64,000 nucleotides of DNA, taken from NCBI RefSeq assembly GCF_014117325.1, contig NZ_CP059732.1:7567001-7631000 (forward strand), in the 5' to 3' direction. The DNA comes from Spirosoma foliorum (lineage in GTDB: Bacteria > Bacteroidota > Bacteroidia > Cytophagales > Spirosomataceae). Position 1 is the stretch's first letter. The number at the start of each line of letters is the position of its first letter. The position numbers were made by a program, and so were the translations under genes. The notes under the pieces are model-generated. The model had not been told where the DNA came from, did not search any database, and saw only the letters and a program-made list of their open reading frames with translations. This document shows positions 8,528 to 17,912 of the stretch, one piece after another.

Positions 8528-8578
8528 CAAAGGTAATGTTGGTTATTTATATTTGCCAAATGTTTTAATCAAATGTTT
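8528..8578 (-). promoter_or_regulatory. Promoter of the TetR/lipid operon with overlapping operator-like repeats
   Basis: On the minus strand TTTG (8557-8560) is followed after 21 bp by TACCTTTG (8528-8535), a full Bacteroidota promoter. The -33 box lies inside the palindrome ATTTGCCAAAT (8551-8561), and CAAATGTTT occurs twice (8557-8565 and 8570-8578), 13 bp apart. This overlap is what an autorepressing TetR operator would look like. The rest of the 308-bp gap up to 8814 holds no gene. Confidence 0.65.
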
Positions 8579-8814
8579 AAATAATATGTTTTAAATATTT
8601 CTATGACGGGGAACATTGTCGGCATTAATCCGCTTATTCCTCTACGGAAAAGAGACGTGTGAGTGTTTGAATTTCTGAATATGACTGTATATCAGAATAA
8701 TATTGCTTTAAGTGATTACCACGTACAGCACAAGGCTATTGACTGAAAAAGATTGCTGAATACATACTTGACACTTGTTAAACTTAAATTGCCGCACAGC
8801 GGCAGAGGTAAATT

Positions 8815-9693
8815 ATGGTAGACATATGCACAATAGGACATATAACTCTTGACAAAATAGTCACATCACAATCTGTGAGCTACATGCCAGGGGGCACCTC
8901 TTTTTACTTTTCCAAGGCCCTTTTGCATGCCGATATTAAGTATAAATTAATCACGGCTCTTGCCCAGCAAGACTATCACATTGTCGACGATCTTCAGGCC
9001 GAAGGGGTTGATGTTGACATTCTGCCAAGTAAACACACTGTTTATTTTCAAAACAGCTACAGCGCCGATCAGAATCATCGGGAACAACAGGTACTGCAAA
9101 AGGCAGCTCCCTTTCGGCTCTCTAAAATGCCTGCCATCGATGCGAAACTGTTTCATTTAGGGCCGTTGCTTGCCGATGATATTCCCATAAACGTGATTGA
9201 GGATTTGTCGAAACGGGGGATCGTATCGCTCGACATTCAGGGCTATTTACGACGCGTTCGGAATAAGAGAGTGGTGTATCAGGATTGGATTCACAAAAAA
9301 TATATCCTTCCTTATGTAAGCATTCTGAAGGCAAATGAGTTTGAAATGGAGGTCGTTACCGGCCAGAAAAATGCCTGGGATGGCGCTATGTACCTTGCCG
9401 ATCTGGGTGTGCGTGAAGTAATTATAACGCTTGGAAGCGAAGGGTCACTAATTTATACCGGAGGTACTTTTTATGAGATTCCGGCTTTCAAGCCCACCGC
9501 CGTTGTCGATGCTACCGGTTGTGGCGATACGTACATGGCGGGTTATCTGTTGAAGCGGGTTCAAGGTAGCCACGTAGAAGAAGCTGGCGAGTTTGGAGCT
9601 GCACTGGCTACATTGAAAGTGGCATCTTCGGGTCCATTTTCCGGTTCACCTGCGTTGTTTTCAACCTTGCTGGAACATGGGATCGTGGGTTAG
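8815..9693 (+). CDS. PfkB family carbohydrate kinase
   Basis: The 292-residue protein has the ribokinase fold: the N-terminal GHITLD and MPGGTSFYFSKAL substrate segments, and the C-terminal DATGCGDTYMAGYLL signature with the catalytic Asp in CGD. It should use ATP to phosphorylate a sugar, polyol or nucleoside; the substrate cannot be assigned. It is divergent from the TetR operon and followed by no obvious partner. A short GC hairpin (GCCGC/GCGGC) lies just before the AGAGG that precedes the ATG. Confidence 0.85.
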   Translation: MVDICTIGHITLDKIVTSQSVSYMPGGTSFYFSKALLHADIKYKLITALAQQDYHIVDDLQAEGVDVDILPSKHTVYFQNSYSADQNHREQQVLQKAAPFRLSKMPAIDAKLFHLGPLLADDIPINVIEDLSKRGIVSLDIQGYLRRVRNKRVVYQDWIHKKYILPYVSILKANEFEMEVVTGQKNAWDGAMYLADLGVREVIITLGSEGSLIYTGGTFYEIPAFKPTAVVDATGCGDTYMAGYLLKRVQGSHVEEAGEFGAALATLKVASSGPFSGSPALFSTLLEHGIVG

Positions 9694-9824
9694 TGCTTGT
9701 CCAATTTAGATTCTAGAGATTCTTTCGATTCTAATTGATCGTTTAGGTGGTGATTATCAATAGAATCAACCGCACGGGCGCACCCGAGAATCTACTTTGG
9801 CCTGTGGTTAAACTATATTTTCCC

Positions 9825-11492
9825 TTACCCCATCACAATCTTATCCCAATCCGTCTTTTTGTATTGCTGAAGAAGAATCCAGAACGTAGCAATTGATACC
9901 GGAATAGCCAGCCAAACGCCATATGGCACAAACGTCAGACCATAATGTGAGAAACCGACTATCCCCAGAACGATGCTAATCAACAGTCCACGAGCGGTAA
10001 TGTTTTGCTTCAACGCATCCTGTGCCGTTGAGAAGGGCATGTATCGGGTTGACAGGAGAGCTGAACTTGCTACCATTACCAGAGAATTACAGAACGCCAG
10101 GAGTACGTCGCTAATCTTATCGGTGCCGTATCGATAGATAATATAAGCGGATAGCAAAAGGTAGAAAGGGATCAGAAGTTTTATGATCAAAGCTTTCAGT
10201 GAGCCTGATAAAATAGCGCCCGGTTCGCGAATAGGAGCACTACCGTAGACCCATGCCGCCCGGTAATTATCTGAAACGCCGAGTTGGTAATGCGCAACCA
10301 TCACGTAAATACTGGCGAAGTACAGAGCAAATAGATAAAAGAAGCTACTTGAACCGAAGGTCTGCCCCTGAATTGACATGACCACCACATAAGCCAGACC
10401 AAAGCCCAGTTGTGGGTATGTTTTAAGCTTGAATTTACGGTCGCGGCCCGTTACGCGCCAGGTGAAGGCAAAGGCTGCGCGTTCAAGCGGATTGGTTGTA
10501 AATACGTTGGCAAAGCGATCTGTCCAGCCGAGTGTTTGTTGCGTTTCCTGAACAGAGCTCGCTGATTCTGCCGGGCGGCTTTCCTGATCGAGCCCACTGA
10601 GTTTCTGGGTAAAATCGGCGGTCAGGAAGCGATTCATAAACCAGAGACCAGCACACGGTGTGACGAATGCAAGTGCCAGAAAAATCAAGTGTATCTGGTC
10701 AATAGCTGGCTGAACCACCATATCGACAGCGCCTGCCATCCACATCGGCGGTACCAGATAATGCCACCCCTGGTGTTCAAATGCCTGCGCCAGCCTCATT
10801 TCTGGGCCCATTAAGCGGGGCAAAAGTTGATAGCCGCCATAGAACAGAATGGCCATGATGATCTGAAAATAGTTGATCACCTCCCGCAATTTTTCCTCAC
10901 TAATGAACCGCATCAGCAGGAGGTAGAATACATTCGTCAGAAATACCATCAATACTGACGATAGCAGACTGAGTACCAGAACCAGTACACCCGCCAGCGC
11001 TCCAAAACGGGTCGATATAATAAAAACAGCACCTAACGATATGGAAAGGGCAATGGCGAACAGATAACTGGCAATGTGTACAACACGAGCCAGCCAGAGT
11101 GTACGACTACTGACAGGCCGGGGTAAAATAATCTGGTTGTCAGATGAATCGAGAATGACCGATGAGAAATCCGAAATAAGCGTCATGGCCGATAGCGCCA
11201 TAACATAGGCAAATTGCAGGGTGAGCGGAAAAAACATCTGGTCTCTCTCAGGAAAGGTTAATATCCCCAGACCAACAAAGCCACCGAACAGGGTGTAAAT
11301 CCCTAAAATGCGAATAAAACTACTGTTGTTCTCGCCCGACGGCTTGCCGTAACGCCCCAAACTAATGATGCTACGTCGGTTGTCCATCGTTAGTTTTACG
11401 GATACAATAGCCCGCAATTGGCCATAATCGGCACCCAAAGTCCGGAATAGCGGCTGGATTCGGTCAAGTATCCAGAGAATAAACGTGGCCAT
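9825..11492 (-). CDS. ABC transporter permease (ABC-2-type exporter)
   Basis: The 555-residue protein contains at least ten hydrophobic helices in two sets separated by a soluble loop near residues 295-330. It has no solute-binding or nucleotide-binding domain. It starts 5 bp after an ABC ATPase gene, so the two form a two-gene exporter operon. The layout resembles large integral permeases of ABC-2-type exporters. The cargo is unknown. Confidence 0.8.
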   Translation of the reverse strand: MATFILWILDRIQPLFRTLGADYGQLRAIVSVKLTMDNRRSIISLGRYGKPSGENNSSFIRILGIYTLFGGFVGLGILTFPERDQMFFPLTLQFAYVMALSAMTLISDFSSVILDSSDNQIILPRPVSSRTLWLARVVHIASYLFAIALSISLGAVFIISTRFGALAGVLVLVLSLLSSVLMVFLTNVFYLLLMRFISEEKLREVINYFQIIMAILFYGGYQLLPRLMGPEMRLAQAFEHQGWHYLVPPMWMAGAVDMVVQPAIDQIHLIFLALAFVTPCAGLWFMNRFLTADFTQKLSGLDQESRPAESASSVQETQQTLGWTDRFANVFTTNPLERAAFAFTWRVTGRDRKFKLKTYPQLGFGLAYVVVMSIQGQTFGSSSFFYLFALYFASIYVMVAHYQLGVSDNYRAAWVYGSAPIREPGAILSGSLKALIIKLLIPFYLLLSAYIIYRYGTDKISDVLLAFCNSLVMVASSALLSTRYMPFSTAQDALKQNITARGLLISIVLGIVGFSHYGLTFVPYGVWLAIPVSIATFWILLQQYKKTDWDKIVMG

Positions 11493-11497
11493 ATTCT

Positions 11498-12274
11498 CTA
11501 GTTTTTCAAAGTGTGAATAAACTCTTCGGCAATGCCCGTTTGGCCTTCGCTACCCGTCAGTTCGGCAAAGAGCTGTTCAAGTGATTCGGGGCGCTGGTGC
11601 TGCAATTCGGCAAAGGTGCCATCGGCAATAATCTGCCCCTGATTGATAATAATAATGCGATCCGAAATCTTTTCCACTACGTCCATAATATGCGAACTGT
11701 AGAAAACCGTTTTACCACTGTTCGCGAGCTGCCGAATAATTTCTTTAACCAGTACAACTGTATTGGCATCTAAACCCGACAGGGGTTCATCCAGAAAAAT
11801 GACATCTGGATTATGAAGAAGCCCCGAAATGAGCAACACTTTCTGACGCATCCCTTTCGAGAAGGTCGTCATGCGGGCATTTGTGTACTCATTGAGCTGG
11901 AACAGGCGAAGCAATTCAAGAGCCTTATATTCAATTTGTGCGGTTTCTAACCCATACAATTGCCCAATGAATTGTAGGTATTCCATGGGCGTAAGGGTGT
12001 CATACAGCGCTGCGTTTTCAGGGACATAGCCAATTCGGCGTTTGATATCCAGCGAGTTCGTTTTCACATCCATGCCTAATATGGTTGCTTCGCCTGTGTA
12101 GTCGGGCAGCATGCCGATCAGGATTTTAATGGTTGTAGATTTCCCGGCACCATTAGGACCGATATAACCCACTACTTGCCCGGCCGATACACTCAGGTTA
12201 ATGCCTTTCAGAACGGGCGTTGATCCGTAGGATTTATAAAGGTCGTGGAGTTGGATGATTGGCGTCATATTCAT
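11498..12274 (-). CDS. ABC transporter ATP-binding protein
   Basis: The 258-residue protein has Walker A GPNGAGKST, signature FSKGMRQK (the common SKGM variant of LSGGQ in drug/export ATPases), Walker B VIFLDEP, the D-loop SGLD and the switch His in YSSHIMD. This subgroup powers ABC-2 exporters. It is translated just before its permease. Start is ATG at 12274; a second ATG two codons on is equally possible. Confidence 0.92.
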   Translation of the reverse strand: MNMTPIIQLHDLYKSYGSTPVLKGINLSVSAGQVVGYIGPNGAGKSTTIKILIGMLPDYTGEATILGMDVKTNSLDIKRRIGYVPENAALYDTLTPMEYLQFIGQLYGLETAQIEYKALELLRLFQLNEYTNARMTTFSKGMRQKVLLISGLLHNPDVIFLDEPLSGLDANTVVLVKEIIRQLANSGKTVFYSSHIMDVVEKISDRIIIINQGQIIADGTFAELQHQRPESLEQLFAELTGSEGQTGIAEEFIHTLKN

Positions 12275-12287
12275 ACATCAATATACG

Positions 12288-12328
12288 CCAAAAGTCCCAT
12301 CCAGCAGCAAGCCGAATGGGACTTTTGG
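12288..12328 (-). terminator. Terminator of asd
   Basis: A perfect 13-bp stem (12288-12300 with 12316-12328) lies 20 bp after the asd stop and before the ABC operon, with an internal TTTT on the minus strand. It separates the two transcription units. Confidence 0.7.
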
Positions 12329-12348
12329 TTCTTAGTCAGGATAACTGG

Positions 12349-13362
12349 TTAAGCTGTTACAGCATCAGCTTCAACCAGATTATGTTTTAACAGGTATTCC
12401 GCAATCTGAACCGCGTTGGTAGCCGCTCCTTTGCGTAGGTTATCGGCTACGATCCACATGTTCAGCGTTTTTGGCTGACTTTCATCACGACGGATACGGC
12501 CAACGAATACTTCATCTTTCCCGTGCGCTGTTAAAGGCATTGGGTAGATTTTATTGGCTGGGTCATCCTGAACAATAACACCTTCGGTGTTGCTCAGAAT
12601 CGAAACGATATCGCTTAACTCAAATTCATTTTCGAACTCGATATTCACCGCTTCCGAGTGGCCACCGATGGTTGGAATCCGAACCGTAGTGGCCGTTACC
12701 TGAATCGAATCGTCGCCCATGATTTTTTTGGTCTCGTTCACCATCTTCATTTCCTCTTTGGTATAACCATTGTCGAGGAAGACGTCGATGTGGGGCAATA
12801 CGTTCAAGTCAATTGGGTGTGGGTAAACTTTCGCTACATCTGTATTGCCTGCACGTTCGGCGAAAAGCTGGTCAACGGCTGCTTTACCCGTTCCGGTTAC
12901 CGACTGATAAGTTGACACAACAACACGTTTGATTTTATACCGATCGTGTAGTGGTTTCAGCGCCACCACCATCTGGATGGTCGAGCAGTTTGGGTTCGCG
13001 ATGATTTTGTCTTCAGGAGTCAGCGTATCGGCGTTTACTTCAGGTACAACCAGCTTTTTGGTTGGGTCCATACGCCAGGCCGACGAGTTGTCGACAACAA
13101 CAATACCGGCTTCGGCAAACTTAGGGGCCAGGGCTAACGAGGTACCACCACCCGCCGAAAAAATCGCAATGGCAGGTTTGGCAGCAATAGCATCTTCGAA
13201 GCTTACGACTGTGTACGGTTTACCCTTAAACTCAACCTGTTTACCAACCGAACGCTCAGAAGCGACGGGAAGAAGTTCAGATACAGGGAAGTTCCGTTCT
13301 GCCAGAACCTTCAGGATTTCGCCACCGACCAGGCCTGTGGCGCCAACGACTGCGATTTTCAT
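12349..13362 (-). CDS. asd: Aspartate-semialdehyde dehydrogenase
   Basis: The 337-residue protein reduces aspartyl phosphate to aspartate semialdehyde with NADPH, the branch point to lysine/diaminopimelate, threonine and methionine. Visible motifs: the Rossmann GATGLVG at residues 7-13, the catalytic Cys in ANPNCSTIQMV, and the GGHSE-containing active-site His (PTIGGHSEAV). Length and motif order match the bacterial family. It is a single-gene unit with its own terminator. Confidence 0.96.
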   Translation of the reverse strand: MKIAVVGATGLVGGEILKVLAERNFPVSELLPVASERSVGKQVEFKGKPYTVVSFEDAIAAKPAIAIFSAGGGTSLALAPKFAEAGIVVVDNSSAWRMDPTKKLVVPEVNADTLTPEDKIIANPNCSTIQMVVALKPLHDRYKIKRVVVSTYQSVTGTGKAAVDQLFAERAGNTDVAKVYPHPIDLNVLPHIDVFLDNGYTKEEMKMVNETKKIMGDDSIQVTATTVRIPTIGGHSEAVNIEFENEFELSDIVSILSNTEGVIVQDDPANKIYPMPLTAHGKDEVFVGRIRRDESQPKTLNMWIVADNLRKGAATNAVQIAEYLLKHNLVEADAVTA

Positions 13363-13423
13363 ACTTATAATGCGGACGGTTGGCCGAAGCCATGGAAATC
13401 CGCGGTTAAATGGTTAATAAAAA

Positions 13424-13456
13424 GCGGGTTTCTACCCGCACTCCGAATTGGAGTGC
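13424..13456 (-). terminator. Double hairpin terminator after the 13504 gene
   Basis: Two adjacent stems, 13438-13444 with 13450-13456 and 13424-13429 with 13434-13439, end in a T-run on the minus strand. They lie downstream of the hypothetical gene and upstream of asd. Confidence 0.65.
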
Positions 13457-13503
13457 AAAAGTACGGTAAAACTTTGACGGTCAGGAATTATATTCTAAAA
13501 AAA

Positions 13504-14157
13504 TCAGAATCGTCCTACTAAGCCAATGCCAGAATTTGATAGAGATGAATAAGGGGTCAATTGCCAGGAAATTCCCTGCTGCTTCAGTGAACGGTTATAA
13601 TACTGAACCGATCGACGAAGATGAGGGCCTGGCCGTAACATAAATCCGCCAATAGCGGCTACAATCAGCCCAGAGAAGAAAGTCGTTACGCCCGCTTTTA
13701 CGGCCGCCGTGTTTGTGCGGTCTGGGACAGAATTACAATACCCATAGCATATGGTGCCATTGCTGACAACCCCTGTTGACGAAAAGGTCCCCTTGCTGGC
13801 TTCGCCTGAGTGATCGTTAGAGACGCCCACGATTAAGCCAACGCCCGCTGTTATGAGGCCTCCCGCAATTAGCCAGCCACCCGCATGTCGGCTGGTCATA
13901 TAGCTTTTAAATTCGCGAATGGCATCAGGATCATTGGAGGCCAATATGTATTGCCCTAAATCTTTTGCGTGTCGAACATCCAATCCATCATACATATACT
14001 GCGTTCGTATACTAGTCCCATAACGGCCGTTGTAAGCAGGAACGAGATCGCTTTGAATGGGTTTAAGATTCTCGGCCGAAACAGGCGGAGGTATTCTGTC
14101 TTGTTGTGCCCATACATGTAACGGGCCTAGAAAGAGTAAAAGCAGAATTTTTTTCAT
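13504..14157 (-). CDS. Hypothetical exported membrane protein
   Basis: The 217-residue protein has a signal peptide (MKKILLLLFLGPLHVWAQ) and two glycine-rich hydrophobic segments, near residues 95-112 and 152-172, separated by a loop with three cysteines. The C-terminus is basic and aromatic. I do not recognise the family. It stands alone: the gap to the cyclo-ligase upstream is 130 bp and a double hairpin follows it. Paired hydrophobic segments plus a short periplasmic part suggest a small inner-membrane protein; no function is claimed. Confidence 0.65.
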   Translation of the reverse strand: MKKILLLLFLGPLHVWAQQDRIPPPVSAENLKPIQSDLVPAYNGRYGTSIRTQYMYDGLDVRHAKDLGQYILASNDPDAIREFKSYMTSRHAGGWLIAGGLITAGVGLIVGVSNDHSGEASKGTFSSTGVVSNGTICYGYCNSVPDRTNTAAVKAGVTTFFSGLIVAAIGGFMLRPGPHLRRSVQYYNRSLKQQGISWQLTPYSSLSNSGIGLVGRF

Positions 14158-14287
14158 AGTTGCTGTTCTTTTAAGAAAGTTAACAACAGCTAGGCACTTA
14201 TTATATTAAAATATAAATAAACTTTGATTAGATGTTGCTAATACCGATTAGGTGGTATTGATAGGACTTTTTTTAACAAAATCTTAA

Positions 14288-14884
14288 CTACTTAAAGCTA
14301 AATAACTGTCTAGGTGTGATGCAGGTATCCAATCTGATATCCGTCACTTCAATAGCGTCAATTGCTTCAATCGGATCGAAAAACGAAAGCCCCACTTTTA
14401 AGCAGTCTGGTCGACAACTGGCTAAAAAACGATCATAATAGCCTCCGCCATAACCAACCCGGTGTCCTTGTGTATCGAATACTAAAAGTGGTACGAGAAC
14501 TAGATCGATTTGATGACTATCAATGGCCGATTTCTGCGTAACATCAACCGGCTCAGGAATGCCCCAGCGATTTTCCTGCAAGCGCGTATCCGGATATAAA
14601 GGGTAGTGAGTGAGCTGATTAGCTGCGATATCGGTTACTGAGATGGCAAGCGTTATTTGTGGGAATTGTTTCCAGATGGAATTAATAATTAGCCACGTAT
14701 CAACTTCATGTTGCCGCCGAATTGGCAAGAACGTATGAATCAGCAACGGTTTTGTGGCCAAATCCGTCTGGATAAGAAAATCTAGAAAACGCTGTGCTAT
14801 TGCCTGACTCCGGTGCGCGACCTCATCGGCTACCAACGCTTGCCGCCTGTCCAGATACTCACGACGTAGCTCCGCTTTATTCAT
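14288..14884 (-). CDS. 5-formyltetrahydrofolate cyclo-ligase
   Basis: The 198-residue protein converts 5-formyl-THF to 5,10-methenyl-THF with ATP, recycling an otherwise inhibitory folate. The diagnostic motif GYGGGYYDRFL appears near residue 142, preceded by the ATP/substrate segment LVLVPLLVFD; the N-terminus (KAELRREYLDRRQAL) is typical. It follows bshC by 12 bp on the same strand, so they are likely co-transcribed. Confidence 0.93.
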   Translation of the reverse strand: MNKAELRREYLDRRQALVADEVAHRSQAIAQRFLDFLIQTDLATKPLLIHTFLPIRRQHEVDTWLIINSIWKQFPQITLAISVTDIAANQLTHYPLYPDTRLQENRWGIPEPVDVTQKSAIDSHQIDLVLVPLLVFDTQGHRVGYGGGYYDRFLASCRPDCLKVGLSFFDPIEAIDAIEVTDIRLDTCITPRQLFSFK

Positions 14885-14896
14885 ACGCTGTAGCTC

Positions 14897-16444
14897 TTAC
14901 TCCAAACAAAGCTGCATTCGGTAATCGAATGGATTGAAAACGGCTAGCATTTTCTGGAGAAACTGGCGATCTGTCAGGTAAAATGTCAGGAAGTTTTCGC
15001 TTCGTTCCTGTAAACCTCCATTGGGGAAAAGCTCGTTTTTAACGGCCAGTAATTGCCGAACGCCCGTTTCCTGATTTCGCTCTTCGGCCCGTCGCATTTT
15101 CTTTTCGAGTCGGGCAACGGCGTTGGCAAACCGCTTGGTTTCGGCCAGAACGGCTTTTTCGAGCGTCGGATCGACCATCTGCGCTTTATGCAAAATAGCA
15201 TCCAGCGCCTTGTTTACCGTCTTGTTCTCATTATCGAACTTAAGGGCATGTCGGGCATGGTGTTCTACATACGCATGTTTGAGCGTAAGGGTATCCTGAA
15301 AGAGTTCTTCGGGGGTGAGGCCGAGCTTGCAGATACGCTTCGCACTGACAGCGGGAACATACATGGCAAAATTACGCGGCATTAATATCGGGAACGCTGT
15401 CTGAAAATGTTCAAAAACGCCTTTCAACTGCAACCAGTAAGGCACCTCAGACGGCCCTCCGATATAGGCCAGGTTTGGCAGAATTGTTTCCTGATAAAGT
15501 GGACGTAAGACAACGTTCGGGCTAAAGCGTTCGGGGTTCTGCTCTAAAATGTCTAGTAACTCAGGCTCCGAAAATTTTAGCTGTGTATTAATTATTTTAT
15601 ACGTGCCATCTCCCTTACGTTCAATACGTTCACGAAGTTGATCGTCGAGGTAAAACAGATTGATATCACGCGGGGCGATTACCGTTTTATACCCTAGATT
15701 TTCCAGTTCCTGCGTTTTTTGTTGGACTAGTTCTCCTGAACGATGATGAATAAGTTCATCCCGCATAACAGGCGCGAAAAGGCGTTTGAGGGCCGCATCG
15801 TCGGCGTCCAGACAAACTAATCCTTCGGCACCAAACAATTCATTGATATAGTACCGAACGGCATTTGCTAAGGTGTCCTGATTGAAATAGGCTTCTTCAA
15901 ACAAAGCTAGTTTCTCCGGAATCTGGGTAAACAGCGCTTTTAGCTCCTGTGGATTCATCCTTCCAACAGCACCACGCTGTTCGGTTTGCCAGACGTAACT
16001 TCTCCCGAACATCGAAAAATGGTTGATTTCGGCGAAGTCGTGATCTTCGGTGGCCATCCAGTACACAGGCACGAAATTGTAATCGGGATACGTTTCTTTC
16101 AGCTTTCGGGCCAGATTAATGGTCGTAATGAGCTTATAAACAATGTATAATGGCCCCGTGAAAATATTCAGCTGATGGCCCGTTGTAACGGTAAATGTAT
16201 TGGGCTGAAGTAATACGGAAAAATCAGGCTTGTTGGCAATACCCGCATATTGCCGCTCAAGCGTATTGACTAAAACCTGCCGTTTCGATGCATCAAATGA
16301 CTTATCAGCAATCTGCCCGCCAAAAGCAGCTACGTCCGGAAAGCGATTATAAAAAGGAGTTAAACTATCTTTTTTGTTGATGTAATCTAGGAATAGTGAC
16401 GAAAACTGGCCGGTTGAGGTAAGCGGCAGGTACTGACAGTCCAT
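14897..16444 (-). CDS. bshC: Bacillithiol biosynthesis cysteine-adding enzyme BshC
   Basis: The 515-residue protein adds cysteine to glucosaminyl-malate in the last step of bacillithiol synthesis. It shows the family core TVTTGHQLNIFTGPLYIVYK (about residues 105-124) and PVYWMATEDHDFAEINHF, then the coiled-coil region late in the protein (ARLEKKMRRAEER). Length is close to that of Bacillus BshC. bshA and bshB are not in the window, as is usual. It precedes the cyclo-ligase gene, probably in one operon. Confidence 0.96.
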   Translation of the reverse strand: MDCQYLPLTSTGQFSSLFLDYINKKDSLTPFYNRFPDVAAFGGQIADKSFDASKRQVLVNTLERQYAGIANKPDFSVLLQPNTFTVTTGHQLNIFTGPLYIVYKLITTINLARKLKETYPDYNFVPVYWMATEDHDFAEINHFSMFGRSYVWQTEQRGAVGRMNPQELKALFTQIPEKLALFEEAYFNQDTLANAVRYYINELFGAEGLVCLDADDAALKRLFAPVMRDELIHHRSGELVQQKTQELENLGYKTVIAPRDINLFYLDDQLRERIERKGDGTYKIINTQLKFSEPELLDILEQNPERFSPNVVLRPLYQETILPNLAYIGGPSEVPYWLQLKGVFEHFQTAFPILMPRNFAMYVPAVSAKRICKLGLTPEELFQDTLTLKHAYVEHHARHALKFDNENKTVNKALDAILHKAQMVDPTLEKAVLAETKRFANAVARLEKKMRRAEERNQETGVRQLLAVKNELFPNGGLQERSENFLTFYLTDRQFLQKMLAVFNPFDYRMQLCLE

Positions 16445-16486
16445 GCGATGGGCGGGGGTTGGGATTTATTCGGCTCAACAACGGAA

Positions 16487-16532
16487 AAACCCGCAAGGTT
16501 CGGGTTGTGCACCACGATTCGCTTGCGGGTTT
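16487..16532 (-). terminator. Terminator of rimO
   Basis: An 11-bp perfect stem (16487-16497 with 16522-16532) followed on the minus strand by TTTTTCC lies 7 bp after the rimO stop. Confidence 0.75.
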
Positions 16533-16538
16533 CTAAAC

Positions 16539-17849
16539 TCAGGAGACAACCTCTCCGTATAAATCAAAATCATCGGCTCGGTTAATGCGTACGTTCGCAA
16601 AATCGCCCATCCGAACGTACTGACTGGCTGGTACCAATACTTCGTTGTCCACTTCGGGTGAGTCAGCTTCGGTACGACCAATAAAGTAGCCGCCTTCTTT
16701 CCGATCAAACAGCACTTTGTACGTTTGCCCGACTTTCTTCTGGTTCAGTTCGTGCGAAATGCCCTGTTGCAACTCCATAAGCTCGTCGGCTCGTTCCTGT
16801 TTAATATCAGCTGGAACATCGTCGGGCATAGTAAACGAGTGAGTCTGATCTTCGTGAGAGTAGGTAAACACGCCCATCCGATCGAAACGCATCCGTTCTA
16901 CGAATTCATACGTCTCCCCAAACATAGCTTCCGTTTCACCGGGGTGTCCCACGATTAGCGTTGTGCGGAGCGTAATACCCGGTACCCGGTCACGAATGGT
17001 ATGAATCAGGTCTTCGGTTTTTTCTCGCGTAATACCCCGACGCATGAGTTTCAGCAACTCAGTTGAACCCGCCTGTAACGGCATGTCCAGGTAATTACAA
17101 ACGTTTGGGCGATCTCGCATTACATCCAGTACTTCCAGCGGGAAGCCTGATGGATAGGCGTACTGCAACCGAATCCAGTCAATGCCTTCTACATCGGCTA
17201 ACTGATTGATGAGGTCCGCAAGGTTACGTTTTTTATAGAGATCAAGACCATAATAGGTCAAATCCTGAGCGATGAGAATTAATTCTTTGGTGCCTCGCCG
17301 AGCTAACGACTTTGCTTCGGTGATCAGCTCTTCTATTGGGCGTGATACGTGTCCTCCGCGCATAAGCGGAATAGCACAGAATGAACAGGGACGGTCGCAG
17401 CCTTCGGCAATTTTTAGATAGGCGTAGTGAGCCGGAGTTGTCAGGAGTCGTTCGCCAACGAGTTCGTGTTTGTAATCGGCACGGAGCGTTTTCAGCATTC
17501 GAGGCAACTCGTTAGTGCCAAACCAGGCATCAACGGTCGGCATTTCGACTTCGAGTTCGTCTTTGTAACGGTGCGATAAACAACCCGTTACGTAAACTTT
17601 ATCGACAATCCCAGCTTCTTTCGCATCGACATAGCGCAAAATGGTATTGATCGACTCTTCTTTCGCATTGTCGATAAAACCACACGTATTGATCACGACA
17701 ATGTTGGCATCGTCTTTTTTCGATTCGTGCGTCACGTTCATACCATTGCCCTTGAGTTGCGTAAACAGCACCTCCGAATCCACGAGGTTCTTTGAGCAAC
17801 CGAGCGTGACGATATTGATTTTATTAGTACGTACTCCTTTGGTTTTCAT
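16539..17849 (-). CDS. rimO: Ribosomal protein S12 methylthiotransferase RimO
   Basis: The 436-residue radical-SAM enzyme methylthiolates the conserved Asp of ribosomal protein S12. The UPF0004 domain starts with NIVTLGCSKNLVDSEVL, the radical-SAM cluster ligands are in CDRPCSFC, and a TRAM domain closes the protein. I chose the ATG at 17849 (MKTKG). An ATG five codons upstream (17864) lies inside a perfect inverted repeat and is less likely. It is downstream of ftsY and a small exported-protein gene, the usual order in this phylum. Confidence 0.95.
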   Translation of the reverse strand: MKTKGVRTNKINIVTLGCSKNLVDSEVLFTQLKGNGMNVTHESKKDDANIVVINTCGFIDNAKEESINTILRYVDAKEAGIVDKVYVTGCLSHRYKDELEVEMPTVDAWFGTNELPRMLKTLRADYKHELVGERLLTTPAHYAYLKIAEGCDRPCSFCAIPLMRGGHVSRPIEELITEAKSLARRGTKELILIAQDLTYYGLDLYKKRNLADLINQLADVEGIDWIRLQYAYPSGFPLEVLDVMRDRPNVCNYLDMPLQAGSTELLKLMRRGITREKTEDLIHTIRDRVPGITLRTTLIVGHPGETEAMFGETYEFVERMRFDRMGVFTYSHEDQTHSFTMPDDVPADIKQERADELMELQQGISHELNQKKVGQTYKVLFDRKEGGYFIGRTEADSPEVDNEVLVPASQYVRMGDFANVRINRADDFDLYGEVVS

Positions 17850-17851
17850 TC

Positions 17852-17911
17852 GTAACGCGGACATCCTGTCCGCTTTGTTGAAAGCTATTGCGGACAGGAT
17901 GTCCGCGTTAC
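17852..17911. repeat. 22-bp perfect inverted repeat filling the rimO upstream gap
   Basis: Arms 17852-17873 and 17890-17911 are exact reverse complements; each arm itself contains the palindrome GCGGACATCCTGTCCGC. The unit fits exactly between the stop of the preceding gene and the rimO ATG, so the RNA just before rimO would be a strong hairpin. It may attenuate rimO or be a palindromic insertion. Confidence 0.8.
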
Positions 17912-17912
17912 A

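Noticed and set aside
17850..17864. Longer RimO N-terminus from ATG 17864
   Set aside because: The added codons lie in a perfect inverted repeat, and the ATG at 17849 gives the usual MKTKG start.
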